Shown: positions 16,778 through 24,081 of the stretch, in pieces | How positions within the stretch are numbered: the first letter of the stretch is position 1 | Layout of the letters: each line of letters opens with the position of its first letter | From: an uncultured Collinsella sp. | Lineage (GTDB): Bacteria > Actinomycetota > Coriobacteriia > Coriobacteriales > Coriobacteriaceae | DNA length: 27,669 nt | Assembly (NCBI GenBank): GCA_937937835.1 | Contig: CALDBJ010000067.1 | Location: 1 to 27,669 of the forward strand | Reading direction: 5' to 3' | Program-made: the position numbers and the translations under genes | The notes under the pieces: generated by a model | What the model saw: only the letters and a program-made list of their open reading frames with translations | Databases searched by the model: none | Told to the model about the DNA's origin: nothing

Positions 16778-16950
16778 CGGGAGGCGATCCGACTTAACCT
16801 TAACGACTCGGGCACGTCGTCCGATCTGCGACGCGAACATCCCGAGCCAAGAGGAATTACGGTTACTGGTACAGCCGGGGACTTGCACCCCGATTCTCCC
16901 AAACGCGCAGGAAAACCGCGCATTCGTGCGTCTCCGCACCACCATCTAGG
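16778..16950 (-). ncRNA. Cobalamin riboswitch (B12 element)
   Basis: Read on the minus strand, the leader holds the parts of an adenosylcobalamin-type aptamer in order. They are a 5' GGTGGTGCGG with a GTGCG/CGCAC hairpin; GGGAGAATC; the hairpin loop CGGGGTGCAAGTCCCCG (about 16876-16892); GCTGTACCAGTAACCGTAA; a longer stem using CTCGGG and CCCGAG; and the closing AGTCGGATCGCC (16783-16794), matching the degenerate B12 box (AGTCAGGA-type). The order and spacing fit the family consensus well. Ligand binding should repress the DUF4430 genes downstream. The 3' end is followed by a GC-rich hairpin and GGAGG/GGGGG tracts near the first candidate start (16712), which suggests control of translation initiation; the CCTCC at the aptamer end could pair with GGAGG there. 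This is inferred, not folded by program. Confidence 0.88.
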
Positions 16951-16956
16951 CCATCG

Positions 16957-16985
16957 ATTATTACCGTCAAAATGGTATCACGCAA
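16957..16985 (-). promoter_or_regulatory. Putative promoter of the riboswitch-DUF4430 unit
   Basis: On the minus strand TTGCGT (16980-16985), 17 nt, then AATAAT (16957-16962), a five-of-six -10. Transcription would begin near 16950, exactly at the 5' end of the aptamer. Confidence 0.6.
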
Positions 16986-17011
16986 AAGGGCCTCGCACGC
17001 AGGCGAAGCCC
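16984..17011 (-). terminator. Intrinsic terminator after the ABC1 kinase gene
   Basis: On the minus strand GGGCTTCGC (17003-17011) pairs with GCGAGGCCC (16988-16996), including one G-U pair, with a 6-nt loop followed by TTTT. It separates the kinase unit from the riboswitch promoter, whose -35 overlaps the T-run. Confidence 0.85.
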
Positions 17012-17062
17012 AAGGTAAAAGCTATTGTTTGCGATAGGAGAATGCGGTGACGGTCGCAGCTT

Positions 17063-18826
17063 CTAGTGCTTGCCGCCGTGGCTGTTGAGCCAGATATTGC
17101 GACCCAGCATAAGCGCCAGCACCAGCGCGCTCACGTAGCCCATAAAGCCAATGACTGGGATACCAAACACAACCGGCTCGATGCGCGCGTAGTACACCAC
17201 CGACGAACCGATAAACAGACCGGCGATAACGATAGCCATCGACATGCGGTCGATAATCCCACCTAGCTGTCGCAGCGCCTTATCGCTGCTCATGATCTGC
17301 GTGTTCACCTTAAGCTGGCCGCGCGTGAGCATGCGCGAAGCCAAGCCCAGATACTCGGCTGCCTCAAGCGAGCCTTTTGCCGCGCGATAGCTGCTCGCGG
17401 CAAGATCGCGTCCCATATCACGCGCGCGCGCATAGGCGCTCTTCTCGTTTTTGATGTGCGTCTGGATAATCTGGATCATGTTGACGTTGGGCATATACTC
17501 GGTCAGCAAACCCTCGAGCGTCACCATGCCGCGCGCGAACATCGTTACCACGCTCGGCAGCTCAACATCATTCTTACGCGCGAGGTTTAACAACGAGGTC
17601 AAAAACTCGCCGATATCAAGATCCTTCAGGTCAAGGCCCGCAAAGTCGGCGACGATAAAGTCCAAATCGGACAAAAAGGCCGAATGGTCAAGCTCGGCCG
17701 AGTCGCCACGCGTTACGGCGAAGCGCATGAGCGAATCCTTGAGCTTGGGCACGTCACCCTCGGCCACGGCGAAAATCATATCCTTGACGATACCGCGATC
17801 GTGACTCGACATGCGTCCGACCATGCCCAAGTCGATAAAGTAGACGATGCCGTCCTTGAGAATGATGTTTCCCGCATGCGGGTCGGCATGGAAAAAACCG
17901 TCATCGAGCACCTGCGTCGAGTAGTCCTCGACAATCGCGGCACCGATCTTTTCCAAGTCATAGCCCTCGGCCACCAAGCGTTCGGGATCGGCGATCGAAA
18001 TGCCGTCGACGTAGTCCATAACCACCACGTGCTCGGTGCACAGGTCCAGATAGGATTTAGGGCACGTCACGCCATGAACGCTCTTATGGAACTCGTAGAA
18101 GTCGTTGAGGTTTTTGGCCTCGGCCAAAAAGTTGGTCTCCTCGCGAAACGAGGTCCACAACTCCTCGACTACGCCGTGCAGATCAACGAATTGATCGGTG
18201 TTGACGAACTTGGAAACGATACGCACCACCGAGCGGATGATATCGATGTCCTGTGCCATAACCTGCTGCGCACCGGGGCGCTGCACCTTAACGGCCACGT
18301 CCTCGCCCGTCACCAGACGAGCGCGGTGCACCTGCGCGAGCGATGCGCTACCAAGCGGATTGGGGTCGATCGCATCGAACATCTCCCCCAGGCGCAGGCC
18401 GTATTCTTCTTCCAGACAACTGAGTACGACCTCGTACGGCACCGGCTCCACGTCGGAGCGCAGACGACGCAGCTCGTCGCAAAAGCGTTGCGGCAGAATC
18501 TCGGACCGGTTGGCCAGAATCTGCCCCATCTTGACGAACATGGGGCCGAGTTCCTCGAGCAGGCGGCGCAAACGAACCGGCGTGAGGTTATCCCACACGC
18601 GGTACTTTTTGACCAGGCGAACAATCTGCCCGATGCGTTCGCGACGACCCGCCGGCGTGAGCTGGTATTCCTCGTCCGGCGCCATCGCGTCGGGCTCCTC
18701 GGGCACCATATCGACAGCGCGCGGCTTCTTGCGAGCGCCCGAGACGGCGGCGTCGACCTCATCGACAACCGCCGCCTCGTCACCCAGAGGATCTAGATTG
18801 TTGTAATCGGTGGTGGAATCTGCCAT
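17063..18826 (-). CDS. ABC1/AarF/UbiB-family atypical kinase
   Basis: A 587-residue membrane-associated atypical kinase. Family motifs are all present: the KxGQ motif in FVKMGQILANRSEILP, the Ala-rich loop GSASLAQVHRA, the lysine strand DVAVKVQRPG, FREETNFLAEAKN, the catalytic FFHADPHAGN and the metal-binding FIDLGMVG. The last 60 residues hold two membrane helices (MAIVIAGLFIGSSVVYYA and FGIPVIGFMGYVSALVLALML). In proteobacteria UbiB supports ubiquinone synthesis. In Gram-positive bacteria the role is less clear and may concern quinones or other lipids; no quinone gene lies nearby. The N-terminal 60 residues are acidic and probably disordered. The ribosome binding site is weak, and the upstream gene ends only 8 nt away, so translation may be coupled. 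Confidence 0.92.
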   Translation of the reverse strand: MADSTTDYNNLDPLGDEAAVVDEVDAAVSGARKKPRAVDMVPEEPDAMAPDEEYQLTPAGRRERIGQIVRLVKKYRVWDNLTPVRLRRLLEELGPMFVKMGQILANRSEILPQRFCDELRRLRSDVEPVPYEVVLSCLEEEYGLRLGEMFDAIDPNPLGSASLAQVHRARLVTGEDVAVKVQRPGAQQVMAQDIDIIRSVVRIVSKFVNTDQFVDLHGVVEELWTSFREETNFLAEAKNLNDFYEFHKSVHGVTCPKSYLDLCTEHVVVMDYVDGISIADPERLVAEGYDLEKIGAAIVEDYSTQVLDDGFFHADPHAGNIILKDGIVYFIDLGMVGRMSSHDRGIVKDMIFAVAEGDVPKLKDSLMRFAVTRGDSAELDHSAFLSDLDFIVADFAGLDLKDLDIGEFLTSLLNLARKNDVELPSVVTMFARGMVTLEGLLTEYMPNVNMIQIIQTHIKNEKSAYARARDMGRDLAASSYRAAKGSLEAAEYLGLASRMLTRGQLKVNTQIMSSDKALRQLGGIIDRMSMAIVIAGLFIGSSVVYYARIEPVVFGIPVIGFMGYVSALVLALMLGRNIWLNSHGGKH

Positions 18827-18834
18827 CTGCGCTG

Positions 18835-19251
18835 CTACTCGGCCTTTTCGGTATCCTTCGCATCGTCGGGCTCAACGGACTCAACGGGCACCGAGGTCAC
18901 GTTGTCCTCGACCGAATCGACGATGTCGCGCACATGGGCCAAGAAGGCCGTGCGCTCGGGGGCGGTCATGACGCGGACACGGGCAAGGATAAGCTCGTCG
19001 AGCACGCGCTGGGCCGCGGTCTCGCCCTGCGTACCCAAGCGCTCGGTCAGATCGGAGATGGTACCGCCGGCCTGCTCGAACATATCGGACACACTGCGGG
19101 CGATATCGGGGGTGGCGGTGTCCTTGCGGACCTGCTCGCCTTTGGTGTTAAGGTCATCGAGGACCTTCTTGCCGCCTTCGACGGCAACGGCGGCAGCGCC
19201 AAAGCCCACGTTAATGGCGCCGTTAACAAGCTGATCGAGTTTCATAACCAT
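18835..19251 (-). CDS. Small helical protein upstream of the ABC1 kinase (phasin-like, tentative)
   Basis: A 138-residue, mostly helical protein. It begins MVMKLDQLVNGAINVGFGAAAVAVEGGKKVLDDL, a segment that could lie on a membrane surface, and continues with amphipathic helices (VSDMFEQAGGTISDLTERL, LILARVRVMTAPERTAFLAHV) and an acidic tail. I recall small phasin-like proteins beside AarF/UbiB genes in Gram-positive genomes, which fits the place and size, but the sequence similarity is not clear enough to assert. The ATG at 19251 has GGAG 6 nt upstream. The ABC1 gene starts 8 nt after its stop, so the two form one unit. A possible promoter (TTGTCG, 18 nt, TACAAG) lies in the gap upstream. Confidence 0.75.
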   Translation of the reverse strand: MVMKLDQLVNGAINVGFGAAAVAVEGGKKVLDDLNTKGEQVRKDTATPDIARSVSDMFEQAGGTISDLTERLGTQGETAAQRVLDELILARVRVMTAPERTAFLAHVRDIVDSVEDNVTSVPVESVEPDDAKDTEKAE

Positions 19252-19350
19252 GGTTGTCTCCAATCACAAACAACTGCATTGGCGTTCTTGTACCCAAGAT
19301 TGAGTGAAAGCGACAAAGCGTTTTAGCGCTATTCGATCGACGGGAAATCC

Positions 19351-20874
19351 CTACCTCACGTTGTCGTTCATCGCGAAAGAGTTCTTCATGGCGCAGCTCG
19401 TGGTGTAGAGCACCTTGCCCAGCAGGGCATCGGTCTCCACGCGCACAAGCTCGGCGAAGGCCTCGTTGGCGCGTGCAAGTTCGGCAGGCACCTCGGCCTC
19501 GGGCAGAGCGGCTACGGCAGCATCGACGTCATGGATCTGCTTGTGGCCCATGCCACCGACCTTCTCCTGATAATCCTCGACCGCGCGGCCGCACTCATGG
19601 AAACGGACGTCGGCCAGGGCACCGATCAGGCGGTTGGCCCAGTAGAAGTTTTCGGACGTCACGCGAGCCTGCGTGTCGGCATAGTACTCGGGCATGGTCT
19701 CGACGTTGGCGTACAGCGGAACCAGCGCGTTAAACGAGTTGGAGCCAAAGGCCATCCACTGCACGGCGCGATAGGCCGGCTGCGCATAGGGACGCAGCTG
19801 CAACACGGCGAGCTGGCTGTTGCGGTTGATGCCGATGGGACGATAGGCGCCGCGCGTGGCGGGCGTGCCCTTGCTGCCGTAGCAGTCGTACTCCGTACCC
19901 TGGTAGTGGCTCGAGAGTACGTACTTGATGTCCTCGATGGTCACCTTGCGCTCGGGCACGCGGCTCCAGGGGATATCGTCGCTCTCGGGCGTGTAGTCGG
20001 CGTCGGGGCCATCCCACACGTCGCTGGGGTTGAGGCAGCGCTGCATGTACCAGGCGCGCGGCGTGTTGTAGACGTGGTCGCTGTCGCTGTGCGAGCCGAA
20101 GGCCTCGCGCGGGCTAAAGACCACAGCCGGGCCGTCCCCCTCGACGCCCAGCGTCAGGTCCAGATGCCACTCGGCCATCCAGGCGCGCAGGTCGGCGGAG
20201 CACATGTGGTCGGCCTGGGCGCCCTCGGCGTCATCCAGGTCAAAGCTGTCGATACCCAGCTGGTTGGGCATGGTCACATAGGCGTCGTCAGGCACGCGCT
20301 TGGCGATCCAGTGGTGGCCGCCGATGGTCTCGAGCCACCAGATCTCGTCCACATCACTAAAGGCGATGCCGTTGTTCTCGTAGGTGCCGTAGCGCTCGAG
20401 CAGCTCGCCCAGGATACGCACGCCATCGCGGGCGGACTTGGCATACGGCAGCACCAGGGTCACCATGTCCTCCTCGCCCAGGCCACCGGGCTGCGCCGGC
20501 ACATAGCCGTCCTCACCCTCGTTGCCCTTGGCGGGCACGTAGTCCACAAGCGGGTCGGCGCCGCGGACGCGCTCGTTGGTGGTAAGCGTCTCGGTTGCGG
20601 ACATGCCCACATTGAGCTCGTTGAAGCCGGCCTCGGCCCAGATGCCGTGGCCCGGGACAACATCGGGGACGCTCGTGTAGCGCATGGGGTTATCGGGCAG
20701 TTCAACGGTCAGGTGACTCAGGACGCTCGTGTAGACGCGCGGCTGCTCGTCGGGATGCACCACGCGCATACGCTTGGGCTCAAACACCCCGTTGGACGAG
20801 TCCTCGTTGCGGGCGACCAGCGTCGATCCGTCGTAGCTCGCATTCTTACCAACCAAAATCGTTGTGCACGGCAT
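19351..20874 (-). CDS. C69-family dipeptidase (PepD-like)
   Basis: A 507-residue N-terminal-nucleophile hydrolase of peptidase family C69, which cleaves dipeptides. The protein starts MPCTTILVGKNASYDGSTLVARNEDS: Cys3 would be the catalytic nucleophile exposed by removal of the first residues, as in this family. Further conserved parts include RNEDS, GFNELNVGMSATET, EIWWLETIGGHHWIAKRVPDD and NPRAWY-like NTPRAWYMQ. There is no secretion signal, so it is probably cytoplasmic. The ATG at 20874 is chosen because AAGGAGG lies 6 nt upstream; the ATG two codons earlier touches that site. It appears monocistronic, and its upstream region contains the MITE-like element. Confidence 0.93.
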   Translation of the reverse strand: MPCTTILVGKNASYDGSTLVARNEDSSNGVFEPKRMRVVHPDEQPRVYTSVLSHLTVELPDNPMRYTSVPDVVPGHGIWAEAGFNELNVGMSATETLTTNERVRGADPLVDYVPAKGNEGEDGYVPAQPGGLGEEDMVTLVLPYAKSARDGVRILGELLERYGTYENNGIAFSDVDEIWWLETIGGHHWIAKRVPDDAYVTMPNQLGIDSFDLDDAEGAQADHMCSADLRAWMAEWHLDLTLGVEGDGPAVVFSPREAFGSHSDSDHVYNTPRAWYMQRCLNPSDVWDGPDADYTPESDDIPWSRVPERKVTIEDIKYVLSSHYQGTEYDCYGSKGTPATRGAYRPIGINRNSQLAVLQLRPYAQPAYRAVQWMAFGSNSFNALVPLYANVETMPEYYADTQARVTSENFYWANRLIGALADVRFHECGRAVEDYQEKVGGMGHKQIHDVDAAVAALPEAEVPAELARANEAFAELVRVETDALLGKVLYTTSCAMKNSFAMNDNVR

Positions 20875-20960
20875 GCGCATCCTCCTTGAGCGAAGAAATC
20901 AAACGGCAACAGTGTATCGCTTCGGCGCAGAAAGGGCGAAACCACGGCCTCGGCAGCCCC

Positions 20961-21192
20961 CGTGGTCAAAAAATGCCAAATATGAGTACTGTCACCAATT
21001 TAGTGGCAGCAAATTTCCCTGTAACGAGTGCCGAAAATCCCCATTTGCCCAAAAGCAAGACAACGTTATTCCCCATAAGTTCAATAAAATAGGCTTCCTA
21101 ACGATAATGGATACCGTTAGGAAGCCAAAAAGACGTAAGACATATGTGACTATCTTGGAAACAGTACTCATATTTGGCATTGTTTGACCACG
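20961..21192. mobile_element. MITE-like element with 32-bp terminal inverted repeats
   Basis: The ends 20961-20992 and 21161-21192 are inverted copies over 32 bp with a single mismatch. Each starts CGTGGTCAAA and ends TATGAGTACTGT. They enclose 168 bp of clearly more AT-rich DNA without a convincing gene, giving a 232-bp unit between folD and the dipeptidase gene. This is the build of a miniature inverted-repeat transposable element mobilised in trans. No target-site duplication is obvious. An internal hairpin acts as a terminator on the minus strand. A non-mobile, very long hairpin is the alternative. Confidence 0.7.
21092..21126 (-). terminator. Terminator inside the MITE-like element
   Basis: A perfect 12-bp stem (GGCTTCCTAACG with its complement, 11-nt loop). 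On the minus strand it is followed by TATTTTATT, so it can end transcripts coming from folD. Confidence 0.8.
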
Positions 21193-21229
21193 TGGTATAT
21201 AGCTAACCCCCTCAAACAGCCCAAAACGC

Positions 21230-22084
21230 CTATTTCGATGCGCGCTCGGCCGCTTCGATCACGTGTTTGGCGAGAATCGCCGTTGTCACGGCGCCCACGC
21301 CACCCGGCACGGGGGTGATTGCGCCAACAACCGGCTCCGCAGCAGCAAAATCGACGTCACCCACCAGCTTGCCAGCGTCCTCATCCCAGTTAATGCCCAC
21401 ATCAATGATCGTCTGGTCCGCCCGAACGGCATCCACGCCAATCGTGCGCGCGCGTCCAACGGCGGCAACCACAATATCGGCAGCACGGCACTCGGCAGCA
21501 AGGTCGCGCGTATGCGTATGGCACGTCGTCACGGTCGCATTGCGCGCCGTAAGCATGGCGGCAACAGGACGCCCGATCACCAGCGAGCGCCCGACCACAG
21601 CAACCTTAGCTCCATCCAGCTCAACGCCGTAATGATCCAGCAAAGCAAGCACAGCTTCGGCCGTGCAGGGAGCAAAACCCTCGCCGCGCCCCGAAAGCGT
21701 GGTGAGCAGCGAAGCCGGCGTCATGGAGTCAACGTCCTTGGCGGGATCGAGCGCTGCGGCGACGGCGTTCTCGTCAAGGCCGGCGGGCAGCGGGCGGAAC
21801 ATCAGACAGCCATGAACAGCCGAATCGGCATTGATGTCCTCGATAGCCGTCGACAGCTCGCCCTGCGAAACATCGGCAGAAAGCAAAACGCGACGAGCCT
21901 CAATCCCCACTTTTTCGCAGCGCTTGAGCGCACCGCGCTCGTAGGATAGGTCGTCCTCGCGTTCACCTACGCGCACGATAGCCAACGTCGGAACAACACC
22001 CCGTTCGCGCAGGGCTGCGCAGCGAGCAGCAAGTTCCTCAGTCAAAGCGCGAGCAACGGGAGCACCCTTAAGCAGCTCTGCCAT
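21230..22084 (-). CDS. folD: FolD-family methylene-THF dehydrogenase, divergent active site
   Basis: A 284-residue FolD homologue. FolD oxidises 5,10-methylene-THF with NADP and usually also hydrolyses methenyl-THF. The cofactor-binding half is well conserved: VAVVGRSLVIGRPVAAML, TIIDVGINWDEDAGKLVGDVDF and AITPVPGGVGAVTTAIL. KDVDSMTP keeps the folate-binding Asp. In the catalytic motif, where E. coli has Tyr50-x3-Lys54-x-Lys56, this protein has Tyr48, Ala52 and Lys54, so the key lysine is replaced. The E. coli Gln98 position reads Phe96 (LMFRPLP). I recall this variant in other Clostridia-like FolD proteins. The ATG at 22084 has AGGAG 6 nt upstream, and the cyclodeaminase-type gene stops 2 nt before it, so translation is coupled. 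Probably dehydrogenase only. Confidence 0.92.
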   Translation of the reverse strand: MAELLKGAPVARALTEELAARCAALRERGVVPTLAIVRVGEREDDLSYERGALKRCEKVGIEARRVLLSADVSQGELSTAIEDINADSAVHGCLMFRPLPAGLDENAVAAALDPAKDVDSMTPASLLTTLSGRGEGFAPCTAEAVLALLDHYGVELDGAKVAVVGRSLVIGRPVAAMLTARNATVTTCHTHTRDLAAECRAADIVVAAVGRARTIGVDAVRADQTIIDVGINWDEDAGKLVGDVDFAAAEPVVGAITPVPGGVGAVTTAILAKHVIEAAERASK

Positions 22085-22086
22085 GT

Positions 22087-22719
22087 CTATCTCCTCTTCC
22101 TTGCGGCGTCGGCAGCGCGACGCGCCAGTGCATCGGCGCGCGGCAGCCACGTATCCAGCAACTCATCACACGCCGTCTCGAGCTCCTCAGCACGAGCGCG
22201 ATCCTTCATAGACGTGGTGTTCGCAAAGAGCGTCAAACTCGCGCCCTGCATGGCGGCACGGCAGAACACGGCGCCGCACGCCACATCGGACAGCAGCTGA
22301 CGCGAACCCTTGTCGGCCATGTCCTCGAGCAGCGCCAGCGCACGCCCGCAGGCATCCATAATGCGATACGGCGGCAGAGCGGCCACATGCAGCGCATCCT
22401 GAATCGCGGTCGCTCGAGCCGGATCGTCACGCGGAATACCGTACGCCGCGGACACCTGCCCGTAGGCACGAACGTCCTCGGCAACCAACTCGACAAGCTC
22501 CTGGGACAGCTCATCAGCCTGGGCAAACGCACGCGTCAGGTCATCCGCACGATCAGCAAGCGCGGGATTGGTCGCACCGTAGCGGGCAACCATTCCGCAC
22601 AGCGAGGCGCCCAGCGCGCCCACAAAAGCGCTCGCGCTGCCACCACCGGGAACCGGCTCGCGCGCGGCCAGCGCCTCGGCAAAACCGCGACAGGTTTTAT
22701 CCATCATCTCTTGGCTCAT
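22087..22719 (-). CDS. fchA: FTCD_C-family methenyl-THF cyclohydrolase / cyclodeaminase (FchA-like)
   Basis: A 210-residue helical protein of the formiminotransferase-cyclodeaminase C-terminal family. Family signs are PVPGGGSASAFVGALGASL (about 21-39), MVARY, the long helical middle and DVACGAVFCRAAMQGA with FANTTSMKD near the C terminus. Stand-alone members act either as formimino-THF cyclodeaminase or as the methenyl-THF cyclohydrolase FchA of acetogens. No histidine-degradation genes are present, and the gene is followed directly by folD, so the cyclohydrolase role is favoured. ATG 22719 is used; an in-frame GTG two codons upstream with AAGG at better spacing is an alternative. A promoter-like sequence lies at 22799-22827. 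Confidence 0.88.
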   Translation of the reverse strand: MSQEMMDKTCRGFAEALAAREPVPGGGSASAFVGALGASLCGMVARYGATNPALADRADDLTRAFAQADELSQELVELVAEDVRAYGQVSAAYGIPRDDPARATAIQDALHVAALPPYRIMDACGRALALLEDMADKGSRQLLSDVACGAVFCRAAMQGASLTLFANTTSMKDRARAEELETACDELLDTWLPRADALARRAADAARKRR

Positions 22720-22748
22720 ACGCACACGCACCTTCAAGTCATATATAT

Positions 22749-22776
22749 CGGTCGGGCGGCCGACGCCGGCCGACCG
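22749..22776. repeat. GC-rich hairpin in the fchA leader
   Basis: CGGTCGG (22749-22755) and CCGACCG (22770-22776) form a perfect 7-bp inverted repeat 30 nt before the fchA start, with a smaller nested pairing in the loop. It could be a leader hairpin or an operator; I do not match it to a known folate riboswitch. Confidence 0.3.
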
Positions 22777-22798
22777 CATCGATCACGTAATGGTGCTA

Positions 22799-22827
22799 AG
22801 TCTAGCCCATAAGTACGCGAGCGTCAG
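22799..22827 (-). promoter_or_regulatory. Putative promoter of fchA-folD
   Basis: On the minus strand CTGACG (22822-22827), 17 nt, TAGACT (22799-22804), each four of six to consensus, giving a leader of about 70 nt. Confidence 0.4.
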
Positions 22828-22882
22828 CGCACCTGGCCATCGCGGATTTCTATGGCACGCGATAGGCGTCGACAACGCAAGC

Positions 22883-22901
22883 ATGGGACACATGGCCCAC
22901 C
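22883..22901. repeat. 19-bp direct repeat, copy 1
   Basis: ATGGGACACATGGCCCACC, identical to 23092-23110 and 209 bp away. It contains a partial palindrome (TGGG...CCCA). The surrounding 22828-23010 stretch holds no gene that I can support. Confidence 0.7.
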
Positions 22902-23010
22902 TTTCGGGACTTCCGGACGTCACAAACTGGGGCATATCTATAAACAAGGAACCTGTTGGGGCAACGCCCGCGTACACGCGCCCCTTTTAAAACAACAGGC
23001 ATCCAGCCCC

Positions 23011-23046
23011 GGGGAGGACCGACAGCATCGGCCCTCCCCTCTTTTG
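23011..23046 (+). terminator. Orphan plus-strand terminator
   Basis: GGGGAGGACCG (23011-23021) pairs with CGGCCCTCCCC (23029-23039), one mismatch, followed by TCTTTT. No clear plus-strand gene lies before it, so an unannotated small RNA, a tiny ORF or a gene remnant upstream is possible. Confidence 0.6.
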
Positions 23047-23091
23047 GACCCGTGCATATTGCCACTTAACGGCGCAAATCCGGCCCTCAGA

Positions 23092-23110
23092 ATGGGACAC
23101 ATGGCCCACC
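23092..23110. repeat. 19-bp direct repeat, copy 2
   Basis: Second identical copy of ATGGGACACATGGCCCACC, ending 72 nt before the lipoprotein start codon, where a regulator or promoter element could lie. Confidence 0.7.
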
Positions 23111-23182
23111 CTAGCGAGCCGTCCACGCGTACAGTAAAGACAGGTAATCCATGGGCGGTTACAGATCGAGGAGGACACGACC

Positions 23183-23776
23183 ATGAAAAAGAAGGCCTTT
23201 GCGATTCTCACCCTCTGCATCAGTCTCTTTGCCGCAGTTGCCCTGGTGGGCTGCGGTGGCAGCGGCGACGCTACCGGAAGTGGCGGTGGCGGCGGGGCAG
23301 AAAAGCCAGCCGTGGATATGAGGACCGACTTCATTTGGTTTAAGGTCGAGGTCCCCGAGGGCGTCGAGATCACCGACGTCGCAGGCGACACCGCCGACAG
23401 GGCCCAGTTTAAGTTCACCGAGAGCGAGCATGCCAGTGACCGCTTCATCCCCGTCTTCGATCCTGACAAGAACGCCGATGAACTGTTCGACTACGAGGCA
23501 AAGTGGAAGGCCAACTCCGGATGGACCGAAAGCGATCCCGTTAAGTACAACGGCAAGATCTGGCGCAGCGCCTACTTTACGCACTCGGGCGGCGTGACGA
23601 CCGAGTACTTCACCGACGTTGACGGTGGCAGCGTGTATGTGCGCATCGACAACGTCGAGGAGCACAAGGACGCCGTCGAGACCATGATGAAGTCCCTGGA
23701 ATTTGCCGATGACATCGCCGAGGCCAAGACCGAGGCCATGGACGTCAAGCTCGACGATATCGAGATCAAGCGTTAA
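23183..23776 (+). CDS. Predicted lipoprotein of unknown function
   Basis: A 197-residue protein with a lipoprotein signal peptide (MKKKAFAILTLCISLFAAVALVGC); the lipobox LVGC places the lipidated Cys at residue 24. A Gly/Ser-rich linker follows, then a globular part of about 150 residues with alternating strands (FIWFKVEVPEGVEITDV, KIWRSAYFTHSGGVTTEYF, GGSVYVRIDNVEEHKDAVETMMKSLEF). The pattern suggests a small alpha/beta domain exposed outside the membrane; I do not recognise the family. GAGGAGG lies just upstream of the ATG, a strong ribosome binding site. It is a single-gene unit, with a 19-bp repeat before it and a terminator after it. Confidence 0.85.
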   Translation: MKKKAFAILTLCISLFAAVALVGCGGSGDATGSGGGGGAEKPAVDMRTDFIWFKVEVPEGVEITDVAGDTADRAQFKFTESEHASDRFIPVFDPDKNADELFDYEAKWKANSGWTESDPVKYNGKIWRSAYFTHSGGVTTEYFTDVDGGSVYVRIDNVEEHKDAVETMMKSLEFADDIAEAKTEAMDVKLDDIEIKR

Positions 23777-23847
23777 GCGACTGGCAAGCGCAACGGGAAA
23801 CACGGTCGCAGTGCAAACAAGCGACGGTACCCCAGCGCTTCGTACCC

Positions 23848-23882
23848 AGGGAGGGCCGGTAAACCGACCCTCCCTTTCTTAT
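23848..23882 (+). terminator. Intrinsic terminator of the lipoprotein gene
   Basis: AGGGAGGG-CGGT pairs with ACCG-CCCTCCCT (one internal mismatch), followed by TTCTT. It resembles the orphan terminator at 23011. The next 200 nt to the phospholipase gene contain no gene; TATAGT (24033-24038) is a possible -10 without a clear -35. Confidence 0.85.
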
Positions 23883-24081
23883 GCCGGTAGCCGACGAACG
23901 CGAGGATGCCGGACGCCGGAACCGCCCCAAATGTGGCAACAGTACGAAAACGACAAACACCCCAACACGTCCGCCCGCCGATTTATTGCGCCGCGCAGAC
24001 AATTAAACCAGCATCTTTAAACATCTGAGCAGTATAGTGACCAAAACTATCGCATAACCGCACTCTGCGAATGGAGAAGTT

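Noticed and set aside
12633..16949. Very long plus-strand open frames (744 and 685 codons) opposite the DUF4430 genes
   Set aside because: They arise because the biased codon use of the real minus-strand genes leaves few stops. The minus-strand proteins have signal peptides, repeated domains, a riboswitch and a terminator; the plus-strand translations have none.
17684..18796. 370-codon plus-strand frame opposite the ABC1 kinase gene
   Set aside because: No family features; shadow of the kinase gene.
19531..20889. 452-codon plus-strand frame opposite the dipeptidase gene
   Set aside because: Valine/glycine/alanine-rich composition without motifs; the minus-strand protein is a clear C69 peptidase.
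20992..21180. 62-codon minus-strand frame inside the MITE-like element
   Set aside because: Its start lies in one terminal repeat and the mirror-image frame from the other end starts with the same residues; this follows from the inverted repeats. No ribosome binding site.
22720..22800. THF riboswitch upstream of fchA-folD
   Set aside because: The position would be attractive, but the leader has only a GC-rich hairpin and none of the conserved THF-aptamer sequences that I can recognise.
22790..22990. 66-codon plus-strand frame containing MGHMAHLS
   Set aside because: The motif is only the translation of the 19-bp repeat, no ribosome binding site is seen, and the second copy is not in a matching frame with a stop before the lipoprotein gene.
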